This document shows, in pieces, positions 1-11,190 of a stretch of 64,000 bases of DNA. Where the stretch lies: contig JAODTK010003054.1 in assembly GCA_026419785.1 (NCBI GenBank), forward strand, positions 106,086 through 170,085, given 5' to 3'. The position numbers and the translations under genes were made by a program. Origin of the DNA: Sclerodactyla briareus (lineage: Eukaryota; Echinodermata; Holothuroidea; Dendrochirotida; Sclerodactylidae). The stretch's first letter is position 1; each line of letters starts with the position of its first letter. Under the pieces are notes generated by a model. The model was not told where the DNA came from. It did not search any database and saw only the letters and a program-made list of their open reading frames with translations.

Positions 1-28
1 TGAAAACCCATAATTTCTAATTCACGAT

Positions 29-130
29 ACGCGCCAACCAATGGTGGCGCTCCGCTTGGATAGTAAATTGCAGACCACCTTGCCCCCCCCCCTCACATTC
101 GTGAACGGATTCGCCGCTCCTGGAAATTCA
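29..130 (-). repeat. Dispersed repeat with palindromic core (copy 1)
   Basis: The core GCGCCAACCAATGGTGGCGC is nearly its own reverse complement and is followed by CTCCGC, a line reading TTGGATAGTAAATTGCAGAC, and a C-run. Similar blocks recur near 9040, 11090 and 11765 in this orientation, and near 58655, 59050, 59560 and 60350 in the opposite one. The strand is arbitrary. The family is not recognised; it may be a MITE or SINE fragment. Confidence 0.55.
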
Positions 131-1672
131 CAGCAAATTCCTGACAACTCTGCTGCCAGTTAATTGAATGTTGGTCTACTAATGATAACAAAGTACCTAC
201 CCCATAGCGTGGCAGTCGTCTAGTACATTCATTCATCGGCAGTTATGACATACTTTCCTTTTTCACGCATTTGAGGAAAAAATATCATTGGTGTATTAAT
301 TGCGAAGTACTTGTTGGATAGGCATGGTAGCAATTTTCTTTTGAGAATTTCCCCACAGGACGGATACAACGCGATAAAAGGTGTACAAAGTGTATTGATT
401 TACTACTTCTTGTCTCATTTCAGTTCATAATTATCCACATCTACTCCTGACCTATCTGATGGATCAGAGTGTGAGACGAGGCAGAAAAACGTGGACGTGG
501 CAGATCGTTTGATTGATTGGGTATCAGATTAACGTTGTCTCATTTTCGTCAGTACATATTTTCTTTTTTATCTGCGTACTCTTTCATATATTGAAGCAGA
601 TACTGGTGACAAATTTTGCAGTAGTTGTAGATTAATTATACATACACAGCAGATAAATCTTCAAATCAAATTATTATGAAGCTCAGTAGAGAGGAGGGGG
701 AATTGATCAGGAAAATGATTAACCAGTTTCATACTCACTCCACTATTATTTACTATAGTCAGTTCGTAACTTCCAATAGCAGACTCCACGTTGCCTATAT
801 TCAGTTGGCCTTACAAGCACCGGCGTTGCCAGAGGTGAGAGAATGGGGGTGGCACTTCCCTTCCCGAACAAGTTTAAATATAGGGTATGACAAAATGTGG
901 ATTTGCATATAGGTTGTTCTTCTCGAAATAATATATAGCCTTCAGGCTGGCAATAATTTCATCGCAAATTATATAGCAAATATGTACCAGGAATGTAGTA
1001 CTCCAAAAATTGAAATTTCACTGCAAACGTCATATCAAATGTAGCATCAATTGCGTGCGGCACTGACACTAATATATCCTCCTCTTTGCCCACCCTCCCA
1101 GGGCGGCGATCACAAAGTTACTCGAAATCCCCCCCCCCCCAGTGATATCACTGTACCCCCTTCCCCTTGCACCGAAAGTCGGGGAAGCCACCGCCTTGCG
1201 ATAACATTCAGCGAAGAGTATAGCTTGCTACGCCGTGAGATGAAGATGGTGGTTCGTCTCACAATATTAAGGAATAACGTACCATATCTGAGGCATCATT
1301 CGTTCACTTGATCCTCAACCCAACGATCGATATGTTCGGGTTCTCGAATACGGTCGCTATGGTATAGTAATGCAAAATTCGTTCTGATAAACTCTGGTAC
1401 GATTGGTTGGCAAACGGACCCTCCATTATTCGTCGGGTGTTACGAGACCATTTTGCTTATCAGCAAATATAACAAAGGTGTGGGACCAAAGAACAGTTCG
1501 ATATTGTTTACCCATTATGATCGGAAAGAGTATGATATATCGATGCACAATCAGATGCATATTAGAATGAATTCCGTCGTGATGTCACGCAAATAGCAGT
1601 GTTGATTATTCGAAGGGGGTTTGAGACGACTCCCGACTTATAATGTAATGCCTATTTCGTTAAGACGGGAAA
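131..1672. other. No recognised gene
   Basis: AT-rich sequence with only short, unconvincing open frames (for example 676-912 and 1051-1311). They show no domain signature and no consistent splice context. A C-run lies near 1130. Confidence 0.6.
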
Positions 1673-1740
1673 TTCGTGTGTGTGTTTTGTGTTTGTGTGT
1701 GCGTGCGTATGCGGGTATGTGCGTGTGTGTGGGGTGTGTT
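1673..1740. repeat. (TG)n-rich tract
   Basis: Irregular GTGTGTG with interspersed TTTG and CGTG units. It gives rise to a spurious cysteine/valine-rich open frame. Confidence 0.8.
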
Positions 1741-3493
1741 AACAACAGCAAACTACGAAAGAGATGTGTTCGATAACGTCTCCCAGGAATCAGTTTTTAC
1801 TTCAACAGAGGAGAGATGTATTCCCAACTTATGTTTGCCACCTGATGAACATGTCTAATACTACTCTACTATAATGGGACATTTCACAGAGTTTTTTTCT
1901 TCACAAGAGTTTTTTTTTCAATTGGGATTTCCAGACAAATGCTATTTCGCATATGAAAGGCGCTGGCAGTGCTGGACAATCCGTTGTAGGATGCAGAGGC
2001 TGGTAGCCTCCACCTAAAATGGATTCCTCACAGCTATCCATTATTACGAATACTCCACTCTGATTGGTCGACTGGCTATTTCTAGTCATCCGTTATTTTT
2101 GCAATTACAGGCAGCTGATCTCAACAATCAATTAGTTACCGTATTTGCTTAGGAATATAAAGTTATACGGTATGTATCTCTACAGAGGTTACTCGTTTCT
2201 TTTATTTGGGGGTAATATAGCAGAGATGAAGAGAAGTCTTTCGACTTATGTCGTGTAATAAACAGTCTGGACTCAAAATTAAGCTTTATACTGTTGTTTA
2301 ACTGGAGTAGAAGTCTCACAATACCGCTTTATCCATTGAACAACACGTATCCGTACATGACATGTATATACATTTGTATTGTTATGACTGGGGAGTGGTG
2401 GTGGCTGATAACTATAGTATACGCCTTTGTAGTTAGGTCATTACTCGCTGTTTCGAGTTACACGTGAAAGATGAGGGATACAGGCACCGTCTATGTCAGC
2501 CTGCTAGGTGGTTACGAATTGACGCGTAAAACCTCATCTCACTGCAACGGTTGCATTACATTTTTCTTTTTTCCTACACAATCCGGGATGTGTCCTCTAC
2601 TTGTACAGGTTGTGTATTTATATTCCACAATATTACGGTCCTAAAAACGTGAATGAGTCATATTCACCAGTTGACTGGTTTGTCTAATTGGTGAGGTGCT
2701 GACTTGTCAAGATATCCGTTTTACAGACATACAGACACTGATTTACTCTAAGTATCAACTCTTATTGAGTTACTCTGCATAGGGTGGCAAGAAGTTCCTT
2801 GGATGGACTTCCTTTGTTATTATTGAACATTTTATGAGACCTGTAATAGTTATTACTCCATTCCAATCCTTGGTACTCTTGAAATGGCGAACACTGTCTG
2901 TGATAACCGTTGGATTTTTATCGAAATTTTCCTTGAAATAATAAGTATACAACACATGCTGTTAGAATGGACTGGTTAATAATGTTGTACAATAAAGCGC
3001 CTCCATGTAATAATATTTAAGGGAATCATGTTAAATGTGACGATAAAAGCATGATCATCACAAGCAATGGCGTTTCAAATAACTAAAAAAGCCTGCGTAT
3101 GTACACCGAGCCTAAATTCGTACCTTAGGTGGACTGATAATCATGCTGACCATAATCTAAAGTCATTAGAATATTTCAATATTTGAAATATAACTGCGTT
3201 TATTTCGTTTTGAGTTATCGATAGATGGAGTACCCTTTTTGCAGTAATTAACGCACTCCATGGCTTATTTGCACGCACTTTCGCAATGTTTTACAGACGT
3301 AGGCCTTATATATAGATATATGAAAAAGGAAGAAGAACAAACGACTGCATGATAATATGTGTTTTTAATATATAGTGTTAACGGTTACTTGGGTACACTT
3401 ACAGTTAGACACGTTCACACAGTGCACGGACAAGGAGCTGAATGATCTCCGGAATTCCTCTGACGAAAATTACACACGCCACTATAGGACGAG
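1741..3493. other. No recognised gene
   Basis: AT-rich sequence without a coding signature on either strand. The short frames 1901-2089 and 2770-2955 (minus) match nothing I know. Confidence 0.55.
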
Positions 3494-3617
3494 ACATACA
3501 TACATACATCATACATACATACATACAACATACATACATACATACTACATACATACATACATACCATACATACATACATACAGACATACATACATACATA
3601 CCATACATACATACATA
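3494..3617. repeat. (CATA)n microsatellite, array 1
   Basis: Tandem ACATACAT units with occasional one-base interruptions such as CATC and ACCATAC. The array creates tyrosine/histidine/threonine-rich frames on the + strand and methionine/tyrosine/valine/cysteine frames on the minus strand, none of which is a gene. Confidence 0.95.
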
Positions 3618-4103
3618 GTTTCCTTGTTTATTGCATTTTATCCACTGTAATGAACAATACTGACGTGATACAATACATGCGGATACAATATAATGGAATA
3701 CAATGCTTGTTTGAAAGTGAAGTTACAAAGACTACGCAAATCCATAGCTTCGCATATCAGCCATTGATAGTGTGGCCAAAAAGCCTCGCCCGTTTTTTTC
3801 CACACTTTACTGGACCCGATAGAAGCACTAATGCTGGCATTTTAAGTCCAAAGCATTCCTTTTGTATTGTTGAATCCCAGCAAACGCTAGCCTGCGACAA
3901 CGCGCTTGTGGACACTCCCAAGGCTACCAATGACGAAGACAATAGTTGTACAAGTATACCTTGTGTCCAGCGTAATAAGATTATTCAACGGTTTGATATT
4001 TTCGAAACTTAGACTCGTACGTTTTATCAATGAATGCCTCAAATGGGCAAGAAATTTCAATGATAAACAATTTCAAAGTACGCTGATCCGGTTTTCAGTG
4101 GTA
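3618..4103. other. Spacer between two CATA arrays
   Basis: About 490 bases of unrecognised sequence. Open frames at 3650-4012 (+) and 3757-3942 (-) have no family signature. Confidence 0.5.
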
Positions 4104-4211
4104 CATACAGACATACATACATACATACTACATACATACATACATACATACCATACATACATACATACATACATACATACATACATACATACATTACATA
4201 CATACATACAT
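4104..4211. repeat. (CATA)n microsatellite, array 2
   Basis: A second CATA array of the same phase and type as the one at 3494-3617. It ends directly before a LINE reverse-transcriptase relic. Confidence 0.95.
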
Positions 4212-4239
4212 GAATTCGTGACGAGTATTCATCCCCTAA

Positions 4240-5140
4240 AGACGTGAGTTTCTCAGTACCCCCAAGCAGGTAGCGGTCAAACACTGTACTCAGCCTACGC
4301 ATCTACGATGCAGAAGTGCATTCCAAGAGACATTGGATTATACAGCTACGCTGATGACCACGCCATAAAGAAGAGTTTCCCTGGGTCTGACCGAGAGGTT
4401 GAGTCAGCTACGGAAGCTCAAATGGAGAAATTCCTAGGGCATGTCAAATCCTGGATGGGACGAAACACGTTTGAAAAAATGGGTGCAAAAGACGACATCA
4501 TCAGATATTTGGTGTGCAATTAGATGAGAATGTCTTTGAACTTACCTATACAGGGTAAATGTAGGACCGCAATGAATATTTATCATCGCATCGCAAATAT
4601 TATGAAATCTCACTACTGAGGCGTGTAAGCAAGTGGTTCATGGCCTATTATATCTCATATCGATTACTGCAAACGCAATGTATTATGGTCTCACCGACTG
4701 TGGATATTAAGTGATTACAGCGCGTCCAGAATATGGCTGCCAAACTGATTTTGAGTAGACATAGGTCAGACAGCTCTCTGCAGTGTCTGAAGAAGTTGCA
4801 TTGGCTCCCGTTTCCCTCGTATCCATTTTTAAATACTCACAATTGTTTGGAAGTGTCTCAATGGACAAGCCCCTGATTATCTCAGAGTTATACTGCACAG
4901 AAGCAACCCAAGAAGGGAACTGAGGTCTAGTCGAAAGTCCAATCTTTTTGTTCCTAGGTCTAGGTGTAAGAAACGTACGTAAAAACGTACCCACACCTCT
5001 GGATTTCGAATAGGATCCGGCATTTTCACAAGCTCAAACAACGTTCCGCTTTTAACACCTATAAGAGATCACCTACTGCAGAAATCCATGAACGTTTTTA
5101 AGATGAACGGAATCCTACTCCTATCGTGAGTGTCTTAATT
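4240..5140 (+). pseudogene. LINE reverse-transcriptase relic (YADD fragment plus C-terminal tail)
   Basis: The frame from 4308 reads IPRDIGLYSYADDHAIKKSF, with the YADD catalytic motif of non-LTR reverse transcriptases at about residues 13-16. It then gives EVESATEAQMEKFLGHVKSW and fails by frameshift after about residue 60. Further on, near 4795, comes KLHWLP, followed by SQWTSP, DYL and VPRSRCK. This is the usual C-terminal block of CR1/Jockey-like LINE ORF2 (LHWLPV..RI.FK...APDYL). Upstream of YADD only traces of a VPQ-G motif remain, directly after the CATA array. Several frameshifts and stops show it is dead. The clade is uncertain. Confidence 0.8.
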
Positions 5141-5299
5141 ACGTCTCAACCATTTGTACTGACACGCCCAAAAGGTTTTGGTCCTTCATAATGCGCCTCA
5201 AGGTTGATTCCAAAGGTATCACCACTTGAGAGATGGAGCCAATCTGGTCGCCAACAAAGCCGAAAATCTGGTTTATAATATATCTCCGCGACACTGGAA

Positions 5300-5660
5300 G
5301 TGTCCGGGGATATTATGGTTGTGGGTGTGTAGCAGCCGCCGTCGTCCCAGGCTCCGCCGCCGCCGCCGGAAACTTTAGGCGTTAGCGCAATAACCCTTTA
5401 ACGCTGTATCCGATTGATCTGAACGAAACATGTTGGACTAGGTGAAATCTCGGATAGAGTTCGTGAAGTGGGCATCACCGCAAAGCTGGGAGCCACTAAT
5501 TCGCATAATTTACGCGAAATTTTCAAGTAGTCAGATTTGAACGAAACTTGGTGGGTACGGACTACAATTGATCCCGAGAGTGTGGAAGTCATTTCAAGGT
5601 CATCGGAGGTCAAATTTGCAGAATTTATGCGATTCCCCAAACTTCCATGGATCACAACAA
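5300..5660 (+). repeat. Dispersed repeat family B (GTTAGCGCAATAAC / GGAGGTCAAATTTG)
   Basis: Starts with a CCGCCGCCGCCG stretch, then TTAGGCGTTAGCGCAATAAC, then lines such as GAACGAAACTTGGTGGGTAC and AAGGTCATCGGAGGTCAAAT. The same string order recurs at 32805-33400 and in pieces at 28980-29600, 56650-56790, 58440-58590 and 59760-60050, always in this orientation. It is not coding and has no terminal repeats that I can see. Confidence 0.7.
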
Positions 5661-5794
5661 CACTTGGTTGGTGTGGGTAAATTTGTTCCTGACCAAAATG
5701 GAGGTCTTCATTGGGTCTTGGATACTTTTTCCCACTGATGGCTCAAGAGCGGGGATGTACACGTGGGCGGTCTACCGCCTACACATGACTAGTT

Positions 5795-7380
5795 CGGAGT
5801 GTCTTCACCGTTGAAGATCAGTCTATTTTCCTGGGGGTTGAACAAACGGCTCGAGGACCTTGGCCCCAATAAAACAACTGGTCCAGATGGTATACCTCTT
5901 CGTAATTTGAAAGTTATGACCAGTGAACTGGCTCCCCCTCTCACTTCGATTTTCAGAGGTCACTCCATCACTTTGGATTCTCCCTCAAGGTTGGCTCCAA
6001 GAAAATATTTCGCCAATATATAAGAAAGGTGATAGAGCACTTGCAAAAACTACAGTCTGTTTCACTTACTAGTGCATTTAGGAGGTCCTGGAACATATCA
6101 TTGACTCCAGTATTATGCAACATTTCGATGCTCACTCGATATTGCCTGATAAACAACATGTGTTTGGGTCCACAACACTCAACTGAATCACAATTCATCC
6201 TTACTGTTTAAGACCTCCTTCCTCGTTGAATGATGAAAAATTACAGGTCAATTTAGCCGTGATGGATTTTAGCAAGACCTTCGATGAAAACCAGACCCTT
6301 AACTGTATCGGTAATTTCCTTACAAATCGGGTCATACGGGTTGTCATTGCGGGTGATAGTTCTGCCTGGGTGAATGTGGCATCTGGGGTTCCACGGGGAA
6401 CACTTTTGGTCCGCTCCTTTCCCTTGCCTATATGAATGATCTCCCCAAAAGTGTGAATTCTCATGTTAGGTTGTTTGCGGACGATTCAGTGGCTTAGCCA
6501 GAAGTCGGAAGTTACAGGGGGCGTAATCCAGTACCGGCGAACGAGAGGGGAGGGGGTACGCCGGCTCCGCCCTATGCTAGCTACGCCACTGCGATTGTTA
6601 TAGAGAGATCCGTAGTGAACAGCAGCTGAGGACCATGATACATAGATGGGTTGGCACAGAGGACGTGGCAGGTGTCTTTTAATGCCGCCAAGTGTTACGT
6701 TATGCGATCTTCGCATGCTAGGAGTCCTAGAATGTTCAATTATAGATTGGGTGACTCATCTTGCAGGAAACAGAGTGTTATTGGTTGTTACGCTTTCGAA
6801 CGGTCTTTCCTGGAGCGAACATATTTCGCAATTACCAAAACGCTAACCCCATTGCTGGGTTCCTATATGAGAAATCTCAGCCAATGCCCTCAGGATGTTA
6901 CAGCCTATGCCTATTCGGCTCCCGTGCGTCCCTTACTAGAATAGTCTCCCAGTGTCTGGAAACCCCATATACACAAGTTCTCATAAACAATCTTGAGACT
7001 GTCCAGCGTAGGGCAGCTATAGATTCTGCCTACTATTTCAAAACCTGAACCCCCGGTGCTGTTGCTAATGTGATCAAGACTCTTCAATGGGGAGCCACTC
7101 ATTGAGAGGCGTAAGATCAACAGGCTTGTGGTATTTCATAGGTCGGTCAATGGTCACCTTTCCGTTCCTACCAGTAACCTCACCCAGCCGGTCGTCGACC
7201 CTCACGGCGCAACAACTCTAGAGCCTATCAGATAGTATCCACGAGTACAACATGCTACAACTTCTCATACCTGCCTAAAACGATCAAGGATTGGAATGTT
7301 CTGCCAGGCTCCCTCGTTACTATTTTTACTTACTTATTCGCCTCTGCACGTGTTATGCTTCCCCCGGAGGGTGGTTTCCA
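5795..7380 (+). pseudogene. LINE ORF2 relic, reverse transcriptase to C-terminus
   Basis: Pieces of one CR1/Jockey-like ORF2 can be read in changing frames. They are DLGPNKTTGPDGIPLRNLK (RT motif 0/1), PVSLTSAF-type text near 6050, LAVMDFSKTFDE near 6255 (the FSKAFD motif), SGVPRGTLL near 6382 (the GVPQGS motif), and YMNDLPKSVNSHVRLFADD near 6430-6486 (catalytic FADD). After an inserted 105-bp element at 6487 it resumes with REIRSEQQLRT, QVSFNAAKCYVMR (6660s), TQVLINNLETVQRRAA (6970-7018) and LPKTIKDWN (7275). At least six frame changes make it inactive. The order matches an ORF2 from RT to tail, so it is a nearly complete decayed copy. Confidence 0.85.
6487..6591. mobile_element. Short inverted-repeat element (MITE) nested in the LINE relic
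   Basis: The left end reads CAGTGGCTTAGC and the reverse complement of the right end reads CAGTGGCGTAGC. The 5-bp sequence CGATT flanks both sides (6482-6486 and 6592-6596). Removing the element plus one CGATT gives GCGGACGATTGTTATAGAG, which reads ADDCYRE in the LINE frame, so this is an insertion into the FADD catalytic motif. At 105 bp it carries no coding capacity. The CAGTGGC terminus resembles hAT-type ends, but a 5-bp duplication is short for hAT (usually 8), so the superfamily is open. Confidence 0.82.
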
Positions 7381-7479
7381 GCTGACTAATAATGACATCC
7401 TTATCTGGTGATTTAGAGGCTCAAGTTTTGGGTGTGAAGGACACCGGCGAATCTCGTCTACTCTTTTTCGAAGAGTGCC
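7381..7479. other. Junction between LINE tail and SINE
   Basis: Contains CCCCCGGAGGGTGG-like text of a LINE 3' tail, then unrecognised sequence. Confidence 0.35.
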
Positions 7480-7710
7480 CTGAGTATCGAGGCAGAGATG
7501 AGAATTCCTGTTCGCGGGATTGCCATTTAACGTCCCAATCCGACTGACGAGAGTGTAGCTTCACTCGTGCATCCACTTCAGTTTTTACGTGAGAAAGTAG
7601 CAGAGCGAAAGGGGTGTCTGTGACGACACTAGGGTTTGAACCAGGGACCTCAGGCACTGCAGGCGGAAGGCGGAACCCTCTACCCGGGCCGTTTCTCGTA
7701 CTATTGAAGA
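7480..7710 (-). mobile_element. tRNA-derived SINE (minus strand)
   Basis: On the minus strand, a pol III B box GGTTCAAACCC lies at 7632-7642, preceded by GGGTAGAGGGTTCCGCCTTC, which resembles a decayed A box and anticodon arm. Downstream on that strand comes CGGATTGGGACGTTAAATGG followed by CAATCCCG. This resembles the GGATGGGACGTTAAA...GGTCCCG body seen in many marine-invertebrate SINEs (from memory). A target duplication and a clear 3' tail were not found. Confidence 0.65.
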
Positions 7711-9039
7711 CAAGTGATCCATTTAAGGAAGCGCTAGGGGAGTAGATGCTTGCGAAATACGTCCAAGGGCTCTGCATAACAAAGCATTTCCCTGACTCCG
7801 AGGTCTCTAATCGGCAACGTGGTCAGTACCCCAACGAGAGAAGAAAGAAGAAAAAGCTTCCGTCGTTGATTTGGTCCGCCTATAATTTCTGTTCGCCAAT
7901 TCATCGGAAAATTTATGTTACAGCACCAAAGAAGCAGCGGACATTCCGTGATTTTCACCAACACACAAATAAGCCTGGCAAGGGTTATCTTCTCGTGCGG
8001 ATTAGTGGTGTATTCCATTTTATCATTTAGCATCTGAAATACATAGAAGCCATATTCCAGAATACTAGAAAATAAGTGGTTTGTCAGCTTTTGAATCCTC
8101 TAACAATACGGAGTCATGATGTGCACATGAAGTAGTCGAAGAGCCGTGAATTGGCATATTCTTCAACAGTATTCTGAAAAAAAGGCGCGCTAAAAGGCTT
8201 CTGTTCTTGTCTCTAGTGTGGTTTGGTTTCTTAATAATACTGCGCAAAAGAGAGACCAGCCCCGTTTTCGTTATATTAATATAATCCAAGACGCACAGAT
8301 TTTCAAACTGGTTCAGGGGTGTACATGTTTGCAGAATGCATGCGCTGAGTGCGGTTCGGGTTGGGTTTGTTCCGAGAGTGATTCCAACGTTACCGTCACT
8401 TCTGTGGTTGATTGTTACGAACATCAAGAATGGTTATTTAGGTAGGCGGGCGGACAAACAGAGGATAGTATCTGTTACAGGAAATGAGAGAGAGACTGGA
8501 AATTCGAACAAAATATCAAGTCACCAACGAACTGACGAATGGCGTGGAATAAACTTGACTAGTGTAGGGAAAAAGAACTTGAACGCCGAAAATTTGGTGC
8601 CCAAATACCTGGTTTTGAACCACCATCACCTGAATTTACGCGCTTCCCGCACTTCGCGCACTCTCTCGGCATCAACTGCGAGCAAAGCTTCCAAGATCGG
8701 GGGTAATGTGCTGGCCGCCTATTACCTGATGACTCGACTATACAAAAAAAAACATTAATGCTCATAGCGGAACTAATTCAACGTCGTGAAGGTCATGAAG
8801 GCGCACTCAGTGGTTTATTCCTATACTGTCAACCATATATATTCGGGCGGTAGCCAATGAGTGCTACCCAGGGACAATCTCTTCGGAGGGCAAGAATTGA
8901 AAATCCATCAATTTTCATCCCGAGATAAATTTCATTTGGATGGAAACTTCCGTCGGGAACATATCCGAATGAACAGCCTCCGTAACTCAGTCCTTTGTCT
9001 TCCCGGTATTTGCGGGGCTTTCATGCCAAATTCCTGTCT
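7711..9039. other. No recognised gene
   Basis: Several overlapping short frames (8065-8427 minus, 8336-8758 plus) have no family signature, no splice logic and no repeats in common with the rest of the window. Confidence 0.5.
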
Positions 9040-9110
9040 ACGCGCCATCCAATCTGCGCTCCTCCGCTTGTGATAGTAGATCACAGCCACCCACGAAATT
9101 ATTTACACTG
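9040..9110 (-). repeat. Palindrome-core repeat (diverged copy 2)
   Basis: CGCGCCATCCAATC, CGCTCCTCCGCTTG and ATAGTAGATCACAG align with the family at 29-130, with mismatches and small gaps. Confidence 0.45.
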
Positions 9111-9765
9111 CAAAAATCCCTGGCTACAACCGCGGTTACTCAAGTTAACGGAGTGGGTCCTGCGGCGAAGAAATTTCAATATGAAATTTGTACAAGGTTT
9201 AAATAAAGAACAAAAGAAAGTTTCGAATACTGCTCGTTACGGCTGAATGCGGGGGGACTGATGTCAATTCTCGCACAAATTGCATGACGTTTGTTGTAGA
9301 CAATTAAAGATTTGTCCCTCTGGGATCTTTCAACATATGCTATTGTGATTTTACAACAACACAATATATTTCATGAAGTTGAACTTTTGAAGTGCCACAG
9401 TCAGTTTTTTTCCTTTTCCCCTCGCTAAGTGTGAGTGATTGGGACACTCTCCCACAACACTCGTCATCGAAGCTTCAAATGTGAGTGAATTCAGGAGGAG
9501 TCTCATCGAATTGGGGTTTTAGTTTGTGCTCATGGTTGCCCAATTTCATCGAGGCACCACACCACACACTTCATTCATTGCTCAACAGGCTTGACGAATA
9601 TTGCATAGAAGTAGAACGAAGTAGAGTGCCTTACAGTATAAATCAATGGGGCCTGTTTGACTCAACTCCCCTCAGACACATCCAACCCTGATGCAAAGTT
9701 TTCGACGGTCTACTGGAAGTTTCCTATTTTTCATAACCCCAGCGCGCTGTCGAGAAGGGCTCTGG
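9111..9765. other. No recognised gene
   Basis: AT-rich sequence with only short frames. Nothing recognised. Confidence 0.5.
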
Positions 9766-9950
9766 GGGCCCGGGAAAGAGAAGGAAAAAGGGAAAAGAGG
9801 GTGAGAAAGAGGGGAATCGGAGAGAGGGCAGATGGGGAAGTAGGGACAGAGAAAAGAGAGGAGAGAAAAGAGAGGAGGAGAAGAAGCAGAGAGAGAGGAA
9901 GAGTAAAAGTGAGGCTAGGGGTGGGAAAATCAAGAGGAACCGGAAAACTG
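9766..9950. repeat. Polypurine tract
   Basis: About 185 bases almost free of pyrimidines on the + strand (GAGAGAGG, GGAGAAGAAG and similar runs), ending before ACCGGAAAACTGG. Such tracts can adopt triplex (H-DNA) structure. The long arginine/glutamate frame across it is a composition artefact. Confidence 0.85.
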
Positions 9951-10299
9951 GAAGATCCCTAATACGATCCGCACACTACCGTGACCCTATAAACTACCCC
10001 CGTGCTCCTCTCTGGATTCGACCTTCAAGTACGAACGTACTTTTTCCATTTTCCCCAAACTTTCTCAACGATCGTGGCCAAGCGATGGATGGGCTTCCAT
10101 TAATTGAGATAGGCATACCCGGCAAAAATACTCTCCCCACATTAAGGCAACTGCAGGATGATTTTACACAGACTGGATAATAAGCTGGATAATAACTGAA
10201 TGCATCAGTTCAACCGGTATTCCATAGACTCTTCCCGTTACGTAGTGTAATTGTCATTTGCAGTTTGTGGTATTGGTGAGGCATTTGTCTTTGCCGCAA
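9951..10299. other. No recognised gene
   Basis: Unique-looking sequence. No coding or RNA signature seen. Confidence 0.5.
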
Positions 10300-10560
10300 G
10301 ATCGAAATGCAAGCCCATCATGCAATAATATTTGATGTCATACTTGCACACGCCTGCAAACATTCTTTGTTTTCTATTGAATTCAAACATTACTTTCACT
10401 TCGAAAAGCATTTATCCTCTGGAAGAGGATGCTATAGTGGGTTGGTAGTGTTGAGGTTACTTGGTGAGAGAAAGAAATACAACAGAACTTCTGCTAAATG
10501 TTGACTTATAAAAAAAGAGAAACAATCAATACATAACATTAATTTCCTGTTGTTGCATCA
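10300..10560 (+). repeat. Dispersed repeat family C (copy 1)
   Basis: Matches the reverse complement of about 30640-30905 over more than 200 bases. Shared strings include CTGCAAACATTCTTTG, TTGGTGAGAGAAAGA and AATGTTGACTTAT. The open frame here, IEFKHYFHFEKH...GCYSGLV, resembles the frame IEIQTLFHFENH...CCSGLV in the other copy. It could be part of a transposon ORF or merely a shared ancestor. The family is unknown. Confidence 0.7.
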
Positions 10561-11089
10561 TTGTGTGCGTCTGACGTCATGCACAATTGGGATTCACCCC
10601 AATGTCTCTGCCTAATGGGCCCAAACTTGAGGACCAGAACTCCACATAGGAAACATTGTATTGCAATGGGTTTGGACCTATAAATACACTTTTCCATTTT
10701 CTCCACAATATAACCCCTGTTGTATCCAGCCTGCAAGTTGTCCGTTATAACAAATGGTGTGCGTAATCATTCAAAATTTGTCCCTTTGCAGGTCAGATAG
10801 TAATGACCAGGGCTAAAAGGTGAAGTGGGTTGGGTTCCTAGATTAACTGTTTCGTAAATGTAAACTGCAGTGGGTTCTTTGTATTGTTTGGTTTGTAATC
10901 ACTTCCTGACATTATTCTTCCACAGAAAAATGAAGAGACGTAAATTGCTGTTTGGTATAATTATCCTTATATCCTGCAGAGTGACAACATTCTTTAAATA
11001 TTGCAAACAGTTGCCTTGCAAAGAAGCTCGCAAGTGCCATTTCACGTGGTTTGATCTGGGAAGTTATAAAAAGCTGACATTTCTCGGTA
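10561..11089. other. No recognised gene
   Basis: Nothing recognised. The open frame at 10870-11172 runs into the repeat that follows and is probably chance. Confidence 0.45.
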
Positions 11090-11190
11090 CGCTACGCGCC
11101 CAACTTCGGTGGCGCTCTGCTTGGATAGTAAATTGCAGTCCCAACTTGCGTCCACTTTTCGAAGCGGATTGACCCCTCTGATCGTGCATC
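11090..11190 (-). repeat. Palindrome-core repeat (copy 3)
   Basis: Reads ACGCGCCCAACTTCGGTGGC, then GCTCTGCTTGGATAGTAAAT and TTGCAGTCCC, in the same order as copy 1 at 29-130. Confidence 0.6.

Noticed and set aside
3375..4302. Tyr/His/Thr and Met/Tyr/Cys-rich frames
   Set aside because: Translations of (CATA)n arrays.
4240..5140. Active retrotransposon (YADD present)
   Set aside because: The frame is broken shortly after YADD and upstream domains are missing.
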